DNA from: an uncultured Kangiella sp.
Lineage (GTDB): Bacteria; Pseudomonadota; Gammaproteobacteria; Enterobacterales; Kangiellaceae
DNA length: 47,684 bases
Direction: 5' to 3'
Assembly: GCA_950096615.1 (NCBI GenBank)
Contig: CATNCP010000022.1
Coordinates: 1-47,684, forward strand
Below are positions 1 through 7,818 of this stretch, in pieces; within the stretch, counting starts at the first letter, position 1, and each line of letters starts with the position of its first letter. Below the pieces are notes generated by a model, which was given only the letters and a program-made list of their open reading frames with translations, ran no database searches and was not told the DNA's origin. The position numbers and the translations under genes were made by a program.

Positions 1-292
1 AAGGCCGCTTATCATGGAATATTTATACATTGTCACATTCTTATAAAATGGTCCGAACCTAGCAATATAAAGACTTGGCGGTCAAAGGGCAAAGGGTGGC
101 TCGGGGAAGTGTTACGAAAATTGTAAGAAAGTTTGAATGGCCAAATGAAGTCTTATCAAAAGATCGATGAAAAAAAGTTGTCGTAAAAGTTATATGGCTA
201 ATTATTCGTTAGGAAGTCAGTATTGTTAGATATTCCAAAACATGGGTCAATTGGGTAGACTTGGCGTATTAAAAAAAGAAAATGGAGTAAAG

Positions 293-685
293 ATGGAGCA
301 GTCTTGTAACTGTCAGGATAAAGCTAAAATAAGCACAAAGGTTGAGTTTGGGTGTGAGAATTGTAATAAGGTAATCGAAAAATTTACGATTAAAAAGCCT
401 TTGAGATTAGCAGGGTTAGCCGCTGTGATAGCATATGGAGGTAGTCAGTTTATCGATTATGCCATTACCGATAATCGCTATCCTATGAAAGTGGAATACT
501 CTCTTTTAGACGCCTGTATTAGTTCGGAGAAAAAGCCATTGGATTTCAACTCCTACGGCGATAAAAAACAAAAATGTCTATGCGCGTTAGAGGATACAAT
601 GAATGAAATATCATACATAAGGTATAAAGTAGATAGGAAAGGCTTTGTAGCAGCATATAAAAAGAATGCAAGAATGTGTAAGTAG
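293..685 (+). CDS. Hypothetical small membrane protein with Cys pairs
   Basis: I do not recognise this 130-residue protein. The N-terminus has two Cys pairs (C-x-C in SCNCQ, then C-x-x-C in CENCNK) that look like a small zinc-binding knuckle. One hydrophobic segment follows (PLRLAGLAAVIAYGG), then a polar C-terminal domain with three more cysteines. I chose ATG 293 because GGAG lies seven bases upstream; an in-frame ATG at 242 has no ribosome binding site. A strong hairpin follows the stop codon. The stretch before it (1-292) shows nothing I can name. The function is unknown; zinc binding is inferred from Cys spacing alone. Confidence 0.5.
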   Translation: MEQSCNCQDKAKISTKVEFGCENCNKVIEKFTIKKPLRLAGLAAVIAYGGSQFIDYAITDNRYPMKVEYSLLDACISSEKKPLDFNSYGDKKQKCLCALEDTMNEISYIRYKVDRKGFVAAYKKNARMCK

Positions 686-708
686 CTTGGGGTTCTCCCC
701 CAAGCTAC
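682..708. terminator. Perfect 11-bp hairpin between convergent genes
   Basis: GTAGCTTGGGG pairs perfectly with CCCCAAGCTAC around a five-base loop. It overlaps the stop of the plus-strand gene and ends just before the stop of the minus-strand small gene. The T-run is poor (CTTT), so this may be a weak or bidirectional terminator. Confidence 0.55.
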
Positions 709-716
709 CTTTACTA

Positions 717-851
717 TCAATCCCCTAAGAAATCATCGTTGTTTGGATTATGAGCGTCTGCCCAGTCATCCATATCCGCGTCATTATTAGGGTTGTGGAT
801 ATCTGACCAAAGATCAAGTTCTTCATCGGTCATTGATGTACTGTCAGTCAT
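717..851 (-). CDS. 44-residue acidic protein with duplicated HNPNND motif
   Basis: This very short gene is supported by a strong ribosome binding site (GGAGG, five bases before ATG 851) and by its position nine bases after the stop of the SMP-like gene on the same strand. The peptide is highly acidic and contains an internal duplication: W-S-D-I-HNPNND at residues 15-24 and W-A-D-A-HNPNND at residues 30-39. The regular Asp/Asn spacing could bind a divalent ion or a basic partner, and the gene before it encodes a very basic protein. I do not recognise a family. The function is unknown. Confidence 0.55.
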   Translation of the reverse strand: MTDSTSMTDEELDLWSDIHNPNNDADMDDWADAHNPNNDDFLGD

Positions 852-859
852 AGAGCCTC

Positions 860-1072
860 CTATTTACTTTTGGGTGAGTTGTTGCCTCTTTTAGTGCCAG
901 ATTTTTCACCGGTTGTACTTGGCCCATTAAGTGGGCGATTTGAGTTAAATTTATTTGCTTTTGACTGTGCTCTCGCCGCAAACGAGCCTTTTGGAACAGC
1001 ACCGCTGTTCGATTTTGCGGTCGCTGATTGAATACGAGAAGCAGCGGCTTTTGACATTGGTTTTTTAGACAT
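860..1072 (-). CDS. Seed-maturation-protein-like (SMP domain) small basic protein
   Basis: This is a 70-residue basic, low-complexity protein. Its N-terminal half reads like the bacterial SMP-like domain (AAASRIQSATAKSNSG, then VPKGSFAARAQSKANK). In plants this domain marks late-embryogenesis proteins; its bacterial role is not established. An AAGGAG site precedes ATG 1072. It is followed after nine bases by the 44-residue acidic gene, so the two probably share a transcript. A longer open frame on the same strand (to 1161) is a shadow. The family call rests on motif memory and is moderately sure. Confidence 0.6.
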   Translation of the reverse strand: MSKKPMSKAAASRIQSATAKSNSGAVPKGSFAARAQSKANKFNSNRPLNGPSTTGEKSGTKRGNNSPKSK

Positions 1073-1151
1073 AATTTACTCCTTTTAAGTTTTAAGTTAA
1101 CTAACCCCGCTGGGTTAGTTGATATAAAGATAACAGAGGTATTAGGGACAA

Positions 1152-1499
1152 ATGGGGACAATAGAGTTACAGAAAGAAATTAAAAGGCTATTAGGTAAGT
1201 TAAAGTGGTCACAAAAACGGCTCGGGCGTGAGCTGTACTATGAAAAACATCCAGAGGAAAATGATAATGATAAGAAAGAAATGAGGCGCTTTGAAGAAAA
1301 GGCAAAGAAAGATCTTTTGAGGAAAAGCACAAAGCCATTGGTGCTAGAGACATATTTAGAGCTGATAGCAGCTCACCATGAGTTTAGAAACCTTGATATA
1401 GTAGTCCCAGTCTATCGTAAAAGTGGGATATTAAGTGCTGATATGGAAAAGGAAATGAAGGAGGTTTCAAACTATATTAGTGAATTAGTTTCTAAGTAG
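1152..1499 (+). CDS. Hypothetical charged protein, possible HTH
   Basis: This 115-residue protein is rich in Lys and Glu and has no signal peptide or membrane segment. Residues 10-30 (LLGKLKWSQKRLGRELYYE) resemble a short helix-turn-helix of the kind found in phage or plasmid regulators, but the match is weak. It is divergent from the SMP-like gene, so the 80 bases between them should hold both promoters. No clear Shine-Dalgarno sequence precedes the ATG; the nearest purine stretch is AGAGG at 1135. The function is unknown. Confidence 0.45.
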   Translation: MGTIELQKEIKRLLGKLKWSQKRLGRELYYEKHPEENDNDKKEMRRFEEKAKKDLLRKSTKPLVLETYLELIAAHHEFRNLDIVVPVYRKSGILSADMEKEMKEVSNYISELVSK

Positions 1500-1622
1500 A
1501 AGCTTAAAATAAGACACTATGGCGAAATTTTTTTATTACCTCGACTCTTGCCTTAGAGTGTTGCACTATTAACTCGTAGTTTAGGGGGATAACCGTTAAA
1601 CTAGTGGCCTATCGCACAAATA

Positions 1623-3032
1623 ATGCCTTTGATGACCTTTACCGAACTTAATTTGATCCAACCTCTTCTCGATTCGCTTAACAAAAGCGGTTATACAACG
1701 CCTTCGCCGATCCAGCAAAAAGCAATACCGTTAATCCTCGATGGCGAGGATATTATGGCGGCGGCGCAAACGGGGACGGGCAAGACAGCGGGGTTTTCGC
1801 TACCGATCTTGCAGAAGTTGTCGGAAGGTAAAAGGCCATCGGCAAACTCGGCGCGTTGTTTGATTCTAGCGCCGACGCGAGAGCTAGCGGAGCAGGTTCA
1901 TCAAAGTGTCCAAAAATACGCGGCTAACTTGTCGCTGAAGTCTCAAGTAGTATATGGCGGCGTGAAGATCAATCCGCAAATGCTGAAGCTTCGTAAAGGC
2001 GCTGATGTGCTTGTAGCGACGCCAGGGCGTTTATTGGACCTGATGGAAAAGAATGCGGTGAACTTCAAGGATCTTGGGTTTCTGGTGCTGGATGAAGCGG
2101 ATAGGATGCTGGATATGGGCTTTTTACCGAGCATTAAACGGATTCTAGCCAAGCTCCCCAAAAAGCGTCAAACCTTACTATTTTCCGCGACCTTCTCTGA
2201 CTCGATTAAAAAGCTCAGTCAGCAGTTCTTAAATAACCCAGTTTTAATCGAAACGGAAAAGACTAATACGACTGCGACAACGGTAAAACAATGGATTCAC
2301 CCTGTTGATAAAAAGCAGAAAGCTGAGTTATTAAGTTTCCTTATTGAAGAGAACCGTTGGCACCAATTGTTGGTTTTCGTGAGAACGCGCCGTGGCGCGA
2401 ATCGTTTAAGCCTTGCGCTTGAAAAGCGCGGCATAAAAGCAAGCTCGATTCATGGTGGTAAAAGCCAGAACGCGCGTAATCGTGCGCTAGCAGAATTTAA
2501 GTCAGGCAAGGTACAGGCATTAGTCGCCACCGACGTCGCCGCTCGAGGACTCGATATCGACCAAATGCCAGTGGTGGTGAACTACGACTTACCCAATGTC
2601 GCTGAAGATTACGTGCACCGTATTGGGCGTACTGGCCGTGCAGGGGAAAAGGGTAGCGCTATCTCCTTAGTAAGTGCCGATGAAGTGGATGATTTAAGAG
2701 CCATCCAAAACCTAATTCAGAAACAATTAGAACGAATCACTGTAGACGACTTTGAACCTAATCATGTGGTCCCGGAAACCGACTTAAAAGCCGTTAAGAA
2801 AAAGAAGCCCCACAAGAAGAAACTCGCCAAAGCCAAACTAAAACAATCTGGTAATAAATCAGGTGGTTCTAAAGATAAAGGTAGCCAACCGAAAAGAGGC
2901 AAGAACGGATATAAAGGAAGGTCAGCGAGTAAAGGGAAAGCTACGACTAAAAGGAAACCTGGTAAGAAAAAGCCGAGTAGAAAGAAACCAGTCAATAAGG
3001 GCTCGAAAGAAGGCCATAATAACAAGAGTTAG
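1623..3032 (+). CDS. rhlE: DEAD-box ATP-dependent RNA helicase, RhlE type
   Basis: The DEAD-box core is complete. It has the Q motif (TPSPIQQKAIP), Walker A (AQTGTGKT), motif Ia (PTRELAEQ), motif II (VLDEADRMLDMGF), motif III (SAT), motif V (ATDVAARGLDID) and motif VI (HRIGRTGRAG). It unwinds RNA duplexes using ATP; RhlE-type members act in ribosome assembly, RNA turnover and cold growth. The last 85 residues or so are a very Lys/Gly/Ser-rich basic tail typical of RhlE paralogues. ATG 1623 or the in-frame ATG at 1632 could be the start. The 123 bases upstream contain a seven-base inverted repeat (1577-1583 and 1597-1603) that could fold in the leader. Confidence 0.88.
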   Translation: MPLMTFTELNLIQPLLDSLNKSGYTTPSPIQQKAIPLILDGEDIMAAAQTGTGKTAGFSLPILQKLSEGKRPSANSARCLILAPTRELAEQVHQSVQKYAANLSLKSQVVYGGVKINPQMLKLRKGADVLVATPGRLLDLMEKNAVNFKDLGFLVLDEADRMLDMGFLPSIKRILAKLPKKRQTLLFSATFSDSIKKLSQQFLNNPVLIETEKTNTTATTVKQWIHPVDKKQKAELLSFLIEENRWHQLLVFVRTRRGANRLSLALEKRGIKASSIHGGKSQNARNRALAEFKSGKVQALVATDVAARGLDIDQMPVVVNYDLPNVAEDYVHRIGRTGRAGEKGSAISLVSADEVDDLRAIQNLIQKQLERITVDDFEPNHVVPETDLKAVKKKKPHKKKLAKAKLKQSGNKSGGSKDKGSQPKRGKNGYKGRSASKGKATTKRKPGKKKPSRKKPVNKGSKEGHNNKS

Positions 3033-3067
3033 ATAGTTTGATGTAGCTGATTAGTTTGGATCTAGGA

Positions 3068-3092
3068 GGGTCAGAAAATTGCACTCTGACCC
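3068..3092. repeat. REP-like palindrome with GGGTCAGA / TCTGACCC arms
   Basis: GGGTCAGA and TCTGACCC flank a nine-base spacer. From memory, motifs of this type (GGTCAGAGT...TGACCC) recur as dispersed palindromes in many gammaproteobacteria, often associated with Y1/REP-associated transposases. No transposase lies next to it here. Confidence 0.4.
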
Positions 3093-3143
3093 CAATTATT
3101 CATCTTTGTTCGTCGATAATACATAAAACCTTCCTTGGAAATC

Positions 3144-3167
3144 ATTGGGCTTCACCTCCAGCCCAAT
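3144..3167. terminator. Hairpin downstream of the minus-strand membrane-protein gene
   Basis: ATTGGGCT pairs with AGCCCAAT around an eight-base loop, 13 bases beyond the stop of the minus-strand gene. There is no strong T-run on either strand, so termination is only inferred. Confidence 0.35.
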
Positions 3168-3179
3168 CTACGCTAGCTT

Positions 3180-3671
3180 TTAGTCTTCAGGATGGTTAAT
3201 AAACTTGAACCAATCATCGAGGCTTGATTTTATAAGAAACATCGAACAAATTAATATAGCTAACGCAAAAGCTGATATCCAAATAGCAAATAGAGTCAGG
3301 TAGTAAGAACCAAATAGACCTATAGTTAGTTGTGCTATAGCGGCACTAATTGTAGATAACACAGACCAAAATAAAAAATCACTTAAGTTTTTTAATGGAT
3401 CATAAAGTTTAATTGTAGAGTCTAATTTTTTTTGTTCATTAAATAATTCTTTATATTTATCATGATCGTAAACATTGTCTTTAAGTTTTATTAGAATAAA
3501 TGTTTTCAGAGAGAGCAGAAATCCCCCAACAGTTAAAAGCCCTGCAAAAAGATTGCCTCTTAAATTTTTCTCATAAAAAGCAACAAGCTCCATTCTATCT
3601 TGGACAAAAGAGTATAAGCATGAAATTAGCAAAGTTGCTAAAAAGGCACATACAAATAGTCTGATTATCAT
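3180..3671 (-). CDS. Four-TM membrane protein, second gene of a two-gene module
   Basis: This 163-residue protein has about four hydrophobic segments: residues 2-22, about 43-61, about 101-122 and about 126-147. A charged cytoplasmic-looking loop lies between the second and third. The start codon overlaps the stop of the upstream 310-residue gene (ATGA, 3668-3671), so the two are translationally coupled. The pair is very AT-rich, unlike the flanking core genes. A soluble protein coupled to a small four-TM partner recalls the Kiwa anti-phage system in general layout, but I cannot match either protein to a Kiwa family and the gene order is reversed. The function is unknown; membrane location is well supported. 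Confidence 0.65.
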   Translation of the reverse strand: MIIRLFVCAFLATLLISCLYSFVQDRMELVAFYEKNLRGNLFAGLLTVGGFLLSLKTFILIKLKDNVYDHDKYKELFNEQKKLDSTIKLYDPLKNLSDFLFWSVLSTISAAIAQLTIGLFGSYYLTLFAIWISAFALAILICSMFLIKSSLDDWFKFINHPED

Positions 3672-4600
3672 TTGATTTTTGCCTTGAAAGTAGATGAATT
3701 ATTCTCGCAGGCTTCTTTCAATTTATGGATAATCCAACTCTCCTTGAAGTCAGAAACATCTAAGTTGTTAATATGAGTAGCTACTTCATCATAATCAAAT
3801 TCACCAAAATTATCAGGGTTATTTTGTATTTTTATAATTCGGTCAACACCTTGATCATCGATGCCAAAAACTCTACCAGATTTAGTGTCAGATTTGTTGA
3901 CAGCTGAGACGATAGGTTGAATTAAATTATAAGGGTTAGCTTTTTTAATGAATGAAAATTTTCGCCTTTGCTTTCTAACAAAGCCAGATAGTTGGCCAAA
4001 TTCTTTTGAATCAGGTTCTAAATATGCTAAATCGATTTCTAGAGCTTTTATCCTTTCAAGTTCGGACAAAACTTCTGCTAGCTTATCTTTGCGAACAAGT
4101 ATTTCCCATTTAAAAAAACCTTTAAATATTTTTTTCACCTTTTTTTCTGCTTTATTAGGTAGGGTACCAGAAGCTATGAGTTCTTCTTTTTTTACCTTGC
4201 GTTTTAGATCTTTTAATTTCGCGAAGTGTTTTTTTATTAGATTTATACCTTGTCCAATACTACATGACTGATGATAGTGCTGGTAAAGTCCAACACCAGA
4301 ATCTTTATTTATCACAAAAAAGTTGAATTCCATTATATTCGAGTTTGCATCTAATTGATTCACACGAACTTTAAAAGATGTACCTGTTTCACGTAGTTCA
4401 CAAAAAGTTCTTTGGTTTTTTACTGTTACGATTAGGCCAAGATAGTAATTGTCATCTGAATGTGTGTCTACAAATAAAAATCGGCCAGCTTCATCAAATT
4501 GCTCATAATTATTTGACTTTTGCTCTAGATCCTCCATGACCTTATTTAACGGTATCGATGGCGGTGATTTTACTGAGAAACCTAAAAAGCGTACTAACAT
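3668..4600 (-). CDS. Unrecognised soluble protein, first gene of a two-gene module
   Basis: This 310-residue protein has no signal peptide or membrane segment. Residues 1-130 look like a compact alpha/beta domain, with the strand YYLGLIVTV, then FCELRETGTSF, then FNFFVINKDSG and GLYQHYHQSC. Residues 130-230 are Lys/Glu-rich and helical. The C-terminal part contains VFGIDDQG followed by an acidic region. AAAGGGGA lies four bases before ATG 4600, a good ribosome binding site. The low GC content, coupling to a membrane protein and location among small orphan genes suggest horizontally acquired cargo, plausibly defence-related. No family is recognised, so the function should be treated as unknown. 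Confidence 0.6.
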   Translation of the reverse strand: MLVRFLGFSVKSPPSIPLNKVMEDLEQKSNNYEQFDEAGRFLFVDTHSDDNYYLGLIVTVKNQRTFCELRETGTSFKVRVNQLDANSNIMEFNFFVINKDSGVGLYQHYHQSCSIGQGINLIKKHFAKLKDLKRKVKKEELIASGTLPNKAEKKVKKIFKGFFKWEILVRKDKLAEVLSELERIKALEIDLAYLEPDSKEFGQLSGFVRKQRRKFSFIKKANPYNLIQPIVSAVNKSDTKSGRVFGIDDQGVDRIIKIQNNPDNFGEFDYDEVATHINNLDVSDFKESWIIHKLKEACENNSSTFKAKIK

Positions 4601-4624
4601 ATAATCCCCTTTAAATTTATTTAG

Positions 4625-5089
4625 TTATAGTTTTGTATAGCTATTACTGGCAAATTTATTGAAACAAACTGCCTTCATCAAATGCAGCGTTAATCCCGGT
4701 GAGCCAAGCTCTTTAACTCGGTCGGCGCCGCCTTTCTCGCTGTAACCTTGGATGGAGTTTGCTCCGCCCCAGGTCATGGTGAGTTGTTTGTGTGGAGTGG
4801 TGCCCATATCGAGAAGGCGTATCGAGACCATTTCTGGCGTATGTGGCCAGGCGTCTTTGAGCTCTTTGTATTTTTCGGCTGTGGCTTCTTCTATCTGGAT
4901 ACCGAGTTTTAGGCCATTGGAGAGTTCGAAGGTTTTTGGCTTATTGAATTCGACGTCCCACAAGCCAAGATTTTTACCATTCCACTCGGCGTAGACTCGT
5001 TGTACCCGTTCACCAGTTTGTGGGTTGCAGGCGACACTGTTTTGGGTGAAAGGTAAGGTTAGTAGTAACATTAGTCCTAATTTTTTCAT
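4625..5089 (-). CDS. Hypothetical secreted protein
   Basis: This 154-residue protein begins with a classical signal peptide (MKKLGLMLLLTLPFTQNSVAC). The Cys at residue 21 follows Ser-Val-Ala, so it could be a lipoprotein, although the lipobox is not ideal. The mature part holds a region reading EWNGKNLGLWDVEF and a conserved-looking TMTWGGANSIQGYS. A second Cys (AVCFNKF near the C-terminus) could form a disulfide with the first. An AAGGATTCAGG stretch precedes the ATG. I do not recognise a family. Confidence 0.6.
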   Translation of the reverse strand: MKKLGLMLLLTLPFTQNSVACNPQTGERVQRVYAEWNGKNLGLWDVEFNKPKTFELSNGLKLGIQIEEATAEKYKELKDAWPHTPEMVSIRLLDMGTTPHKQLTMTWGGANSIQGYSEKGGADRVKELGSPGLTLHLMKAVCFNKFASNSYTKL

Positions 5090-5416
5090 CCTGAATCCTT
5101 GTTGTTTCTCGTTTTATCTTTTTACTTTATTAGTATTAGCTTTCAGCTATCTGTTCGTAATATAAACAGTTGTGACACATTTCGCAAATTAGGGGCAACG
5201 GGGCTGAGCAGTAATGCAAAGGTGCATTGGTTTCGCTCTAAATCGATAAAACACCATGAAGGTCTAACCAGCTATAGCTCCCGCATGCGAGGGGCTATGG
5301 CGGAGGGGTGGTTTGCAAGTTGTTGATTTTACAGTTCTTTAAACACATTGTCTTTTCTAATCCGTAGAATGTTTGAGTCACAAAACAATAATTAGCTTTG
5401 AAACGAGGTTTCTATC

Positions 5417-5533
5417 AAAGCCTTTATTGTCAGGATAGACAATCGCTTTGGTTACGACGAAATCTTTCCAGTACAGGTGAATAGCGTAAATCGTTACGGG
5501 CCCTGTACCCCAGCAGGCAATACTGTTTGCTGG
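5417..5533 (+). promoter_or_regulatory. Possibly structured 5' leader upstream of the PKD lipoprotein
   Basis: The 467 bases between 5090 and 5556 contain no convincing gene. The last 140 bases can form three consecutive helices. The first is AAAGC/GCTTT enclosing ATTGTC/GACAAT (5417-5449). The second is GTACAGG/CCTGTAC (5471-5477 with 5502-5508) enclosing CGTAA/TTACG. The third is CCAGCA/TGCTGG (5510-5515 with 5528-5533). A GAGGAG ribosome binding site follows. I cannot match this to a known riboswitch class. It could be a regulatory leader or chance structure. Confidence 0.35.
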
Positions 5534-5556
5534 TGGAACGAGAATGAGGAGTAACT

Positions 5557-7740
5557 ATGTTTGATATCATGAAAAGACTATTGGCGGTAACCGCTTTAGT
5601 GTTCGTCATGTCAGCTTGTAGCGATTCTGACTCGAATGACGATGATAGTTCGAATAATCAAAAGCCAGTAGCTGAAGCTGGTAGTGATCAGGAAGTTGAT
5701 GTTGGTGCTGATGTCACTTTAAACGGTGAAGCAAGCTCAGATCCTGATGGCGACACTTTAACCTATCAATGGGTTTTATCTTCTACGCCGACAGGCAGTA
5801 CCGCAGCATTAACAGCGGATACTTCGGCGACCCCAACCTTTACAGCCGATGTGGAAGGTTCCTATACAGCGGAACTTGTGGTGAGCGATGGTTTGTTGTC
5901 GAGTGACGTTGATACGGTGACCATTGTTGCTGTGAGTTCTAACGAAAAGCCGGAAGCAAACGCTGGCCCAGACCAAGATGTGAAAACGGGTGCAACCGTG
6001 AATCTTGATGGCTCGGCGAGTATGGATGCTGATGGTGATACCTTAACTTATCAGTGGGAAATCACGTCGAAACCATCAGGCAGCACAGCAACGCTGAGTG
6101 ATGCTGACGTCGAAAGTCCAACCTTTATTGCAGACGTCGATGGTACTTATACCGTTGATCTTGTGGTTAATGATGGAACGGTGGACAGTAATGTTGACTC
6201 AGTGACAGTCATTGCTGCAACCGTGAACTCTGCGCCAACGTCGGATGCAGGTAAGAACCAGCACGTTAAAACCAGTTCGACAGTGATGCTGGATGGTTCG
6301 GCGAGTACGGACGTTGATGGTGATCAAATCACCTATCAATGGACATTAACAGCTAAGCCTGCAGCGAGCGCAGCGGTATTAAGCGACAGCTCTGCAACAC
6401 GCCCGACATTCGATGCGGATGTTGATGGTGAATATACTGCGGAGTTAGTGGTTAATGACGGCAACGTGAGCAGTGAGGTGGACACGGTAACAGTCGTTTC
6501 TGCGACATTGAATTCTGATCCTGTAGCAGATGCTGGTGATGACTTTAGTGTAAAAGCGAATACAGTGGTTACTTTAGACGGTACGCTGAGTTCGGATGCT
6601 GATGGTGATCTGATTAACTATCAATGGGCACTAACTTCAACGCCTGCGGGTAGTATGGCTGAGTTAAACAATATCAGTCTGGCGACGCCTACTTTTGTGG
6701 CTGATGTTGAAGGTACTTATGAAGCTGAGTTAATCGTTGATGATGGCTCGGTGAATAGCAGTGCTGATACGGTGACGATTGTTGCTGTGGAAGCGAATGC
6801 TGCGCCAATCGCCAGCGCCGGTCTTGAGCAAAGCGTTAATGTTGGTGCCAGTGTCGCGCTAGATGGTTCTGCGAGTGTGGATGTGGATGGTGACCCTATT
6901 AATTATGAATGGGCAATCATTTCTGCGCCTGCAACAAGCACGGCGACTTTAGACAGCACCACAACGGTTGACCCAAGCTTTACCGCTGATGTCGAAGGTT
7001 CTTATACGATTCAGTTAATCGTCAATGACGGTTCGATTAAATCAGAAGCTGATACGGTCACTGTCATCGCAGCAAGCGCAAACGCGAAGCCTGTGGCGAA
7101 TGCTGGTCTAGACGCGCGAGTAACGGCAGGAACTTCTGTCACGCTGGATGGTACCGGTAGCTTTGATGCTGATGGTGATACATTAACCTATCAATGGACG
7201 TTCGTATCACAACCAAGCGGCAGTGCAGCAGCCTTTGCGGATGCGACGGTAGCAACGCCAAGCTTTACTGCTGATGTCGAAGGTAGCTATGTCATCGCGT
7301 TGGTTGTTGATGATGGCACCGAAGCCAGCATTGAAGACATTGTGTATGTTGAAGTGATTCAACCACAAGTGAAGCTTAGCAAGCAGTTTGGCGCTGATGC
7401 GAGTGCGACCTTTAATCAGGTAGCCATGCCGTACGCTTCAAGTGCAACAGTTGATGCATCGGTCAGTGGTTCGGTGGACTTTACGTTAGATACCTTTAGT
7501 ATCATCGCGGAAGGTCAGAACTACACGATTACCAACATCCAAGTAACGGATGATTCAGGTAATGTTTCACCTTACTTCACGGTGATTAATGATGGCTATG
7601 TACTACTAGAAGGCCAAGCTGTTGAGTTTGCTTTGTTGTCGCCACTAACGGCAGGAGTAGAAACGAGCTTAACGTTCAGTTTTGAAATTGCGGAAACGGG
7701 GCAAACCTTTGAAGCAAACTATACTTTTACGAGTAACTAA
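5557..7740 (+). CDS. Cell-surface lipoprotein with six PKD-like repeats
   Basis: This 727-residue protein starts with a lipoprotein signal (lipobox ending VMSAC, Cys 21) and an Asp/Ser-rich linker. It then has six tandem repeats of about 94-95 residues between residues 36 and about 602. Each repeat has the pattern KPVAxAGxDQ, VTLDGSxSxDxDGDxLTYQW and a final GSYTAELVVxDG, typical of PKD/REJ-like beta-sandwich domains. Residues 603-727 form a different beta-rich C-terminal domain. Such proteins act as surface stalks for adhesion or binding. GAGGAG lies five bases before ATG 5557. Asp-rich DxDGD loops suggest calcium binding (inference). The repeats are similar enough to recombine. A strong terminator follows. 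Confidence 0.85.
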   Translation: MFDIMKRLLAVTALVFVMSACSDSDSNDDDSSNNQKPVAEAGSDQEVDVGADVTLNGEASSDPDGDTLTYQWVLSSTPTGSTAALTADTSATPTFTADVEGSYTAELVVSDGLLSSDVDTVTIVAVSSNEKPEANAGPDQDVKTGATVNLDGSASMDADGDTLTYQWEITSKPSGSTATLSDADVESPTFIADVDGTYTVDLVVNDGTVDSNVDSVTVIAATVNSAPTSDAGKNQHVKTSSTVMLDGSASTDVDGDQITYQWTLTAKPAASAAVLSDSSATRPTFDADVDGEYTAELVVNDGNVSSEVDTVTVVSATLNSDPVADAGDDFSVKANTVVTLDGTLSSDADGDLINYQWALTSTPAGSMAELNNISLATPTFVADVEGTYEAELIVDDGSVNSSADTVTIVAVEANAAPIASAGLEQSVNVGASVALDGSASVDVDGDPINYEWAIISAPATSTATLDSTTTVDPSFTADVEGSYTIQLIVNDGSIKSEADTVTVIAASANAKPVANAGLDARVTAGTSVTLDGTGSFDADGDTLTYQWTFVSQPSGSAAAFADATVATPSFTADVEGSYVIALVVDDGTEASIEDIVYVEVIQPQVKLSKQFGADASATFNQVAMPYASSATVDASVSGSVDFTLDTFSIIAEGQNYTITNIQVTDDSGNVSPYFTVINDGYVLLEGQAVEFALLSPLTAGVETSLTFSFEIAETGQTFEANYTFTSN

Positions 7741-7760
7741 GAAACACGGTATGAAAAACA

Positions 7761-7787
7761 AAAACCGGGGTTCACCCCGGTTTTTTT
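7761..7787. terminator. Strong bidirectional intrinsic terminator
   Basis: AAAACCGGGG pairs with CCCCGGTTTT, followed by a T-run on the plus strand and, read leftward, by T bases on the minus strand. It sits between the convergent PKD lipoprotein and muramidase-partner genes and probably serves both. Confidence 0.88.
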
Positions 7788-7818
7788 ATGTTTATCTCTA
7801 GAAAACTGGTTTAGAAGA

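Noticed and set aside
844-1161. 105-residue open frame on the minus strand
   Set aside because: It overlaps the SMP-like gene in another frame and lacks a ribosome binding site; the 70-residue frame has a strong one and a recognisable domain.
3180-4600. Assignment of the soluble/membrane pair as the Kiwa system
   Set aside because: Gene order is reversed and I cannot see the expected KwaB-type sequence, so only a general similarity in layout is claimed.
5099-5326. 75-residue open frame on the plus strand
   Set aside because: It has no ribosome binding site, no recognisable sequence, and sits in an apparent intergenic region.
5640-7360. Tandem repeats of about 285 bases considered as a DNA repeat array or CRISPR-like array
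   Set aside because: They are coding PKD domain repeats in frame, with protein-level conservation and no short direct repeats with unique spacers.
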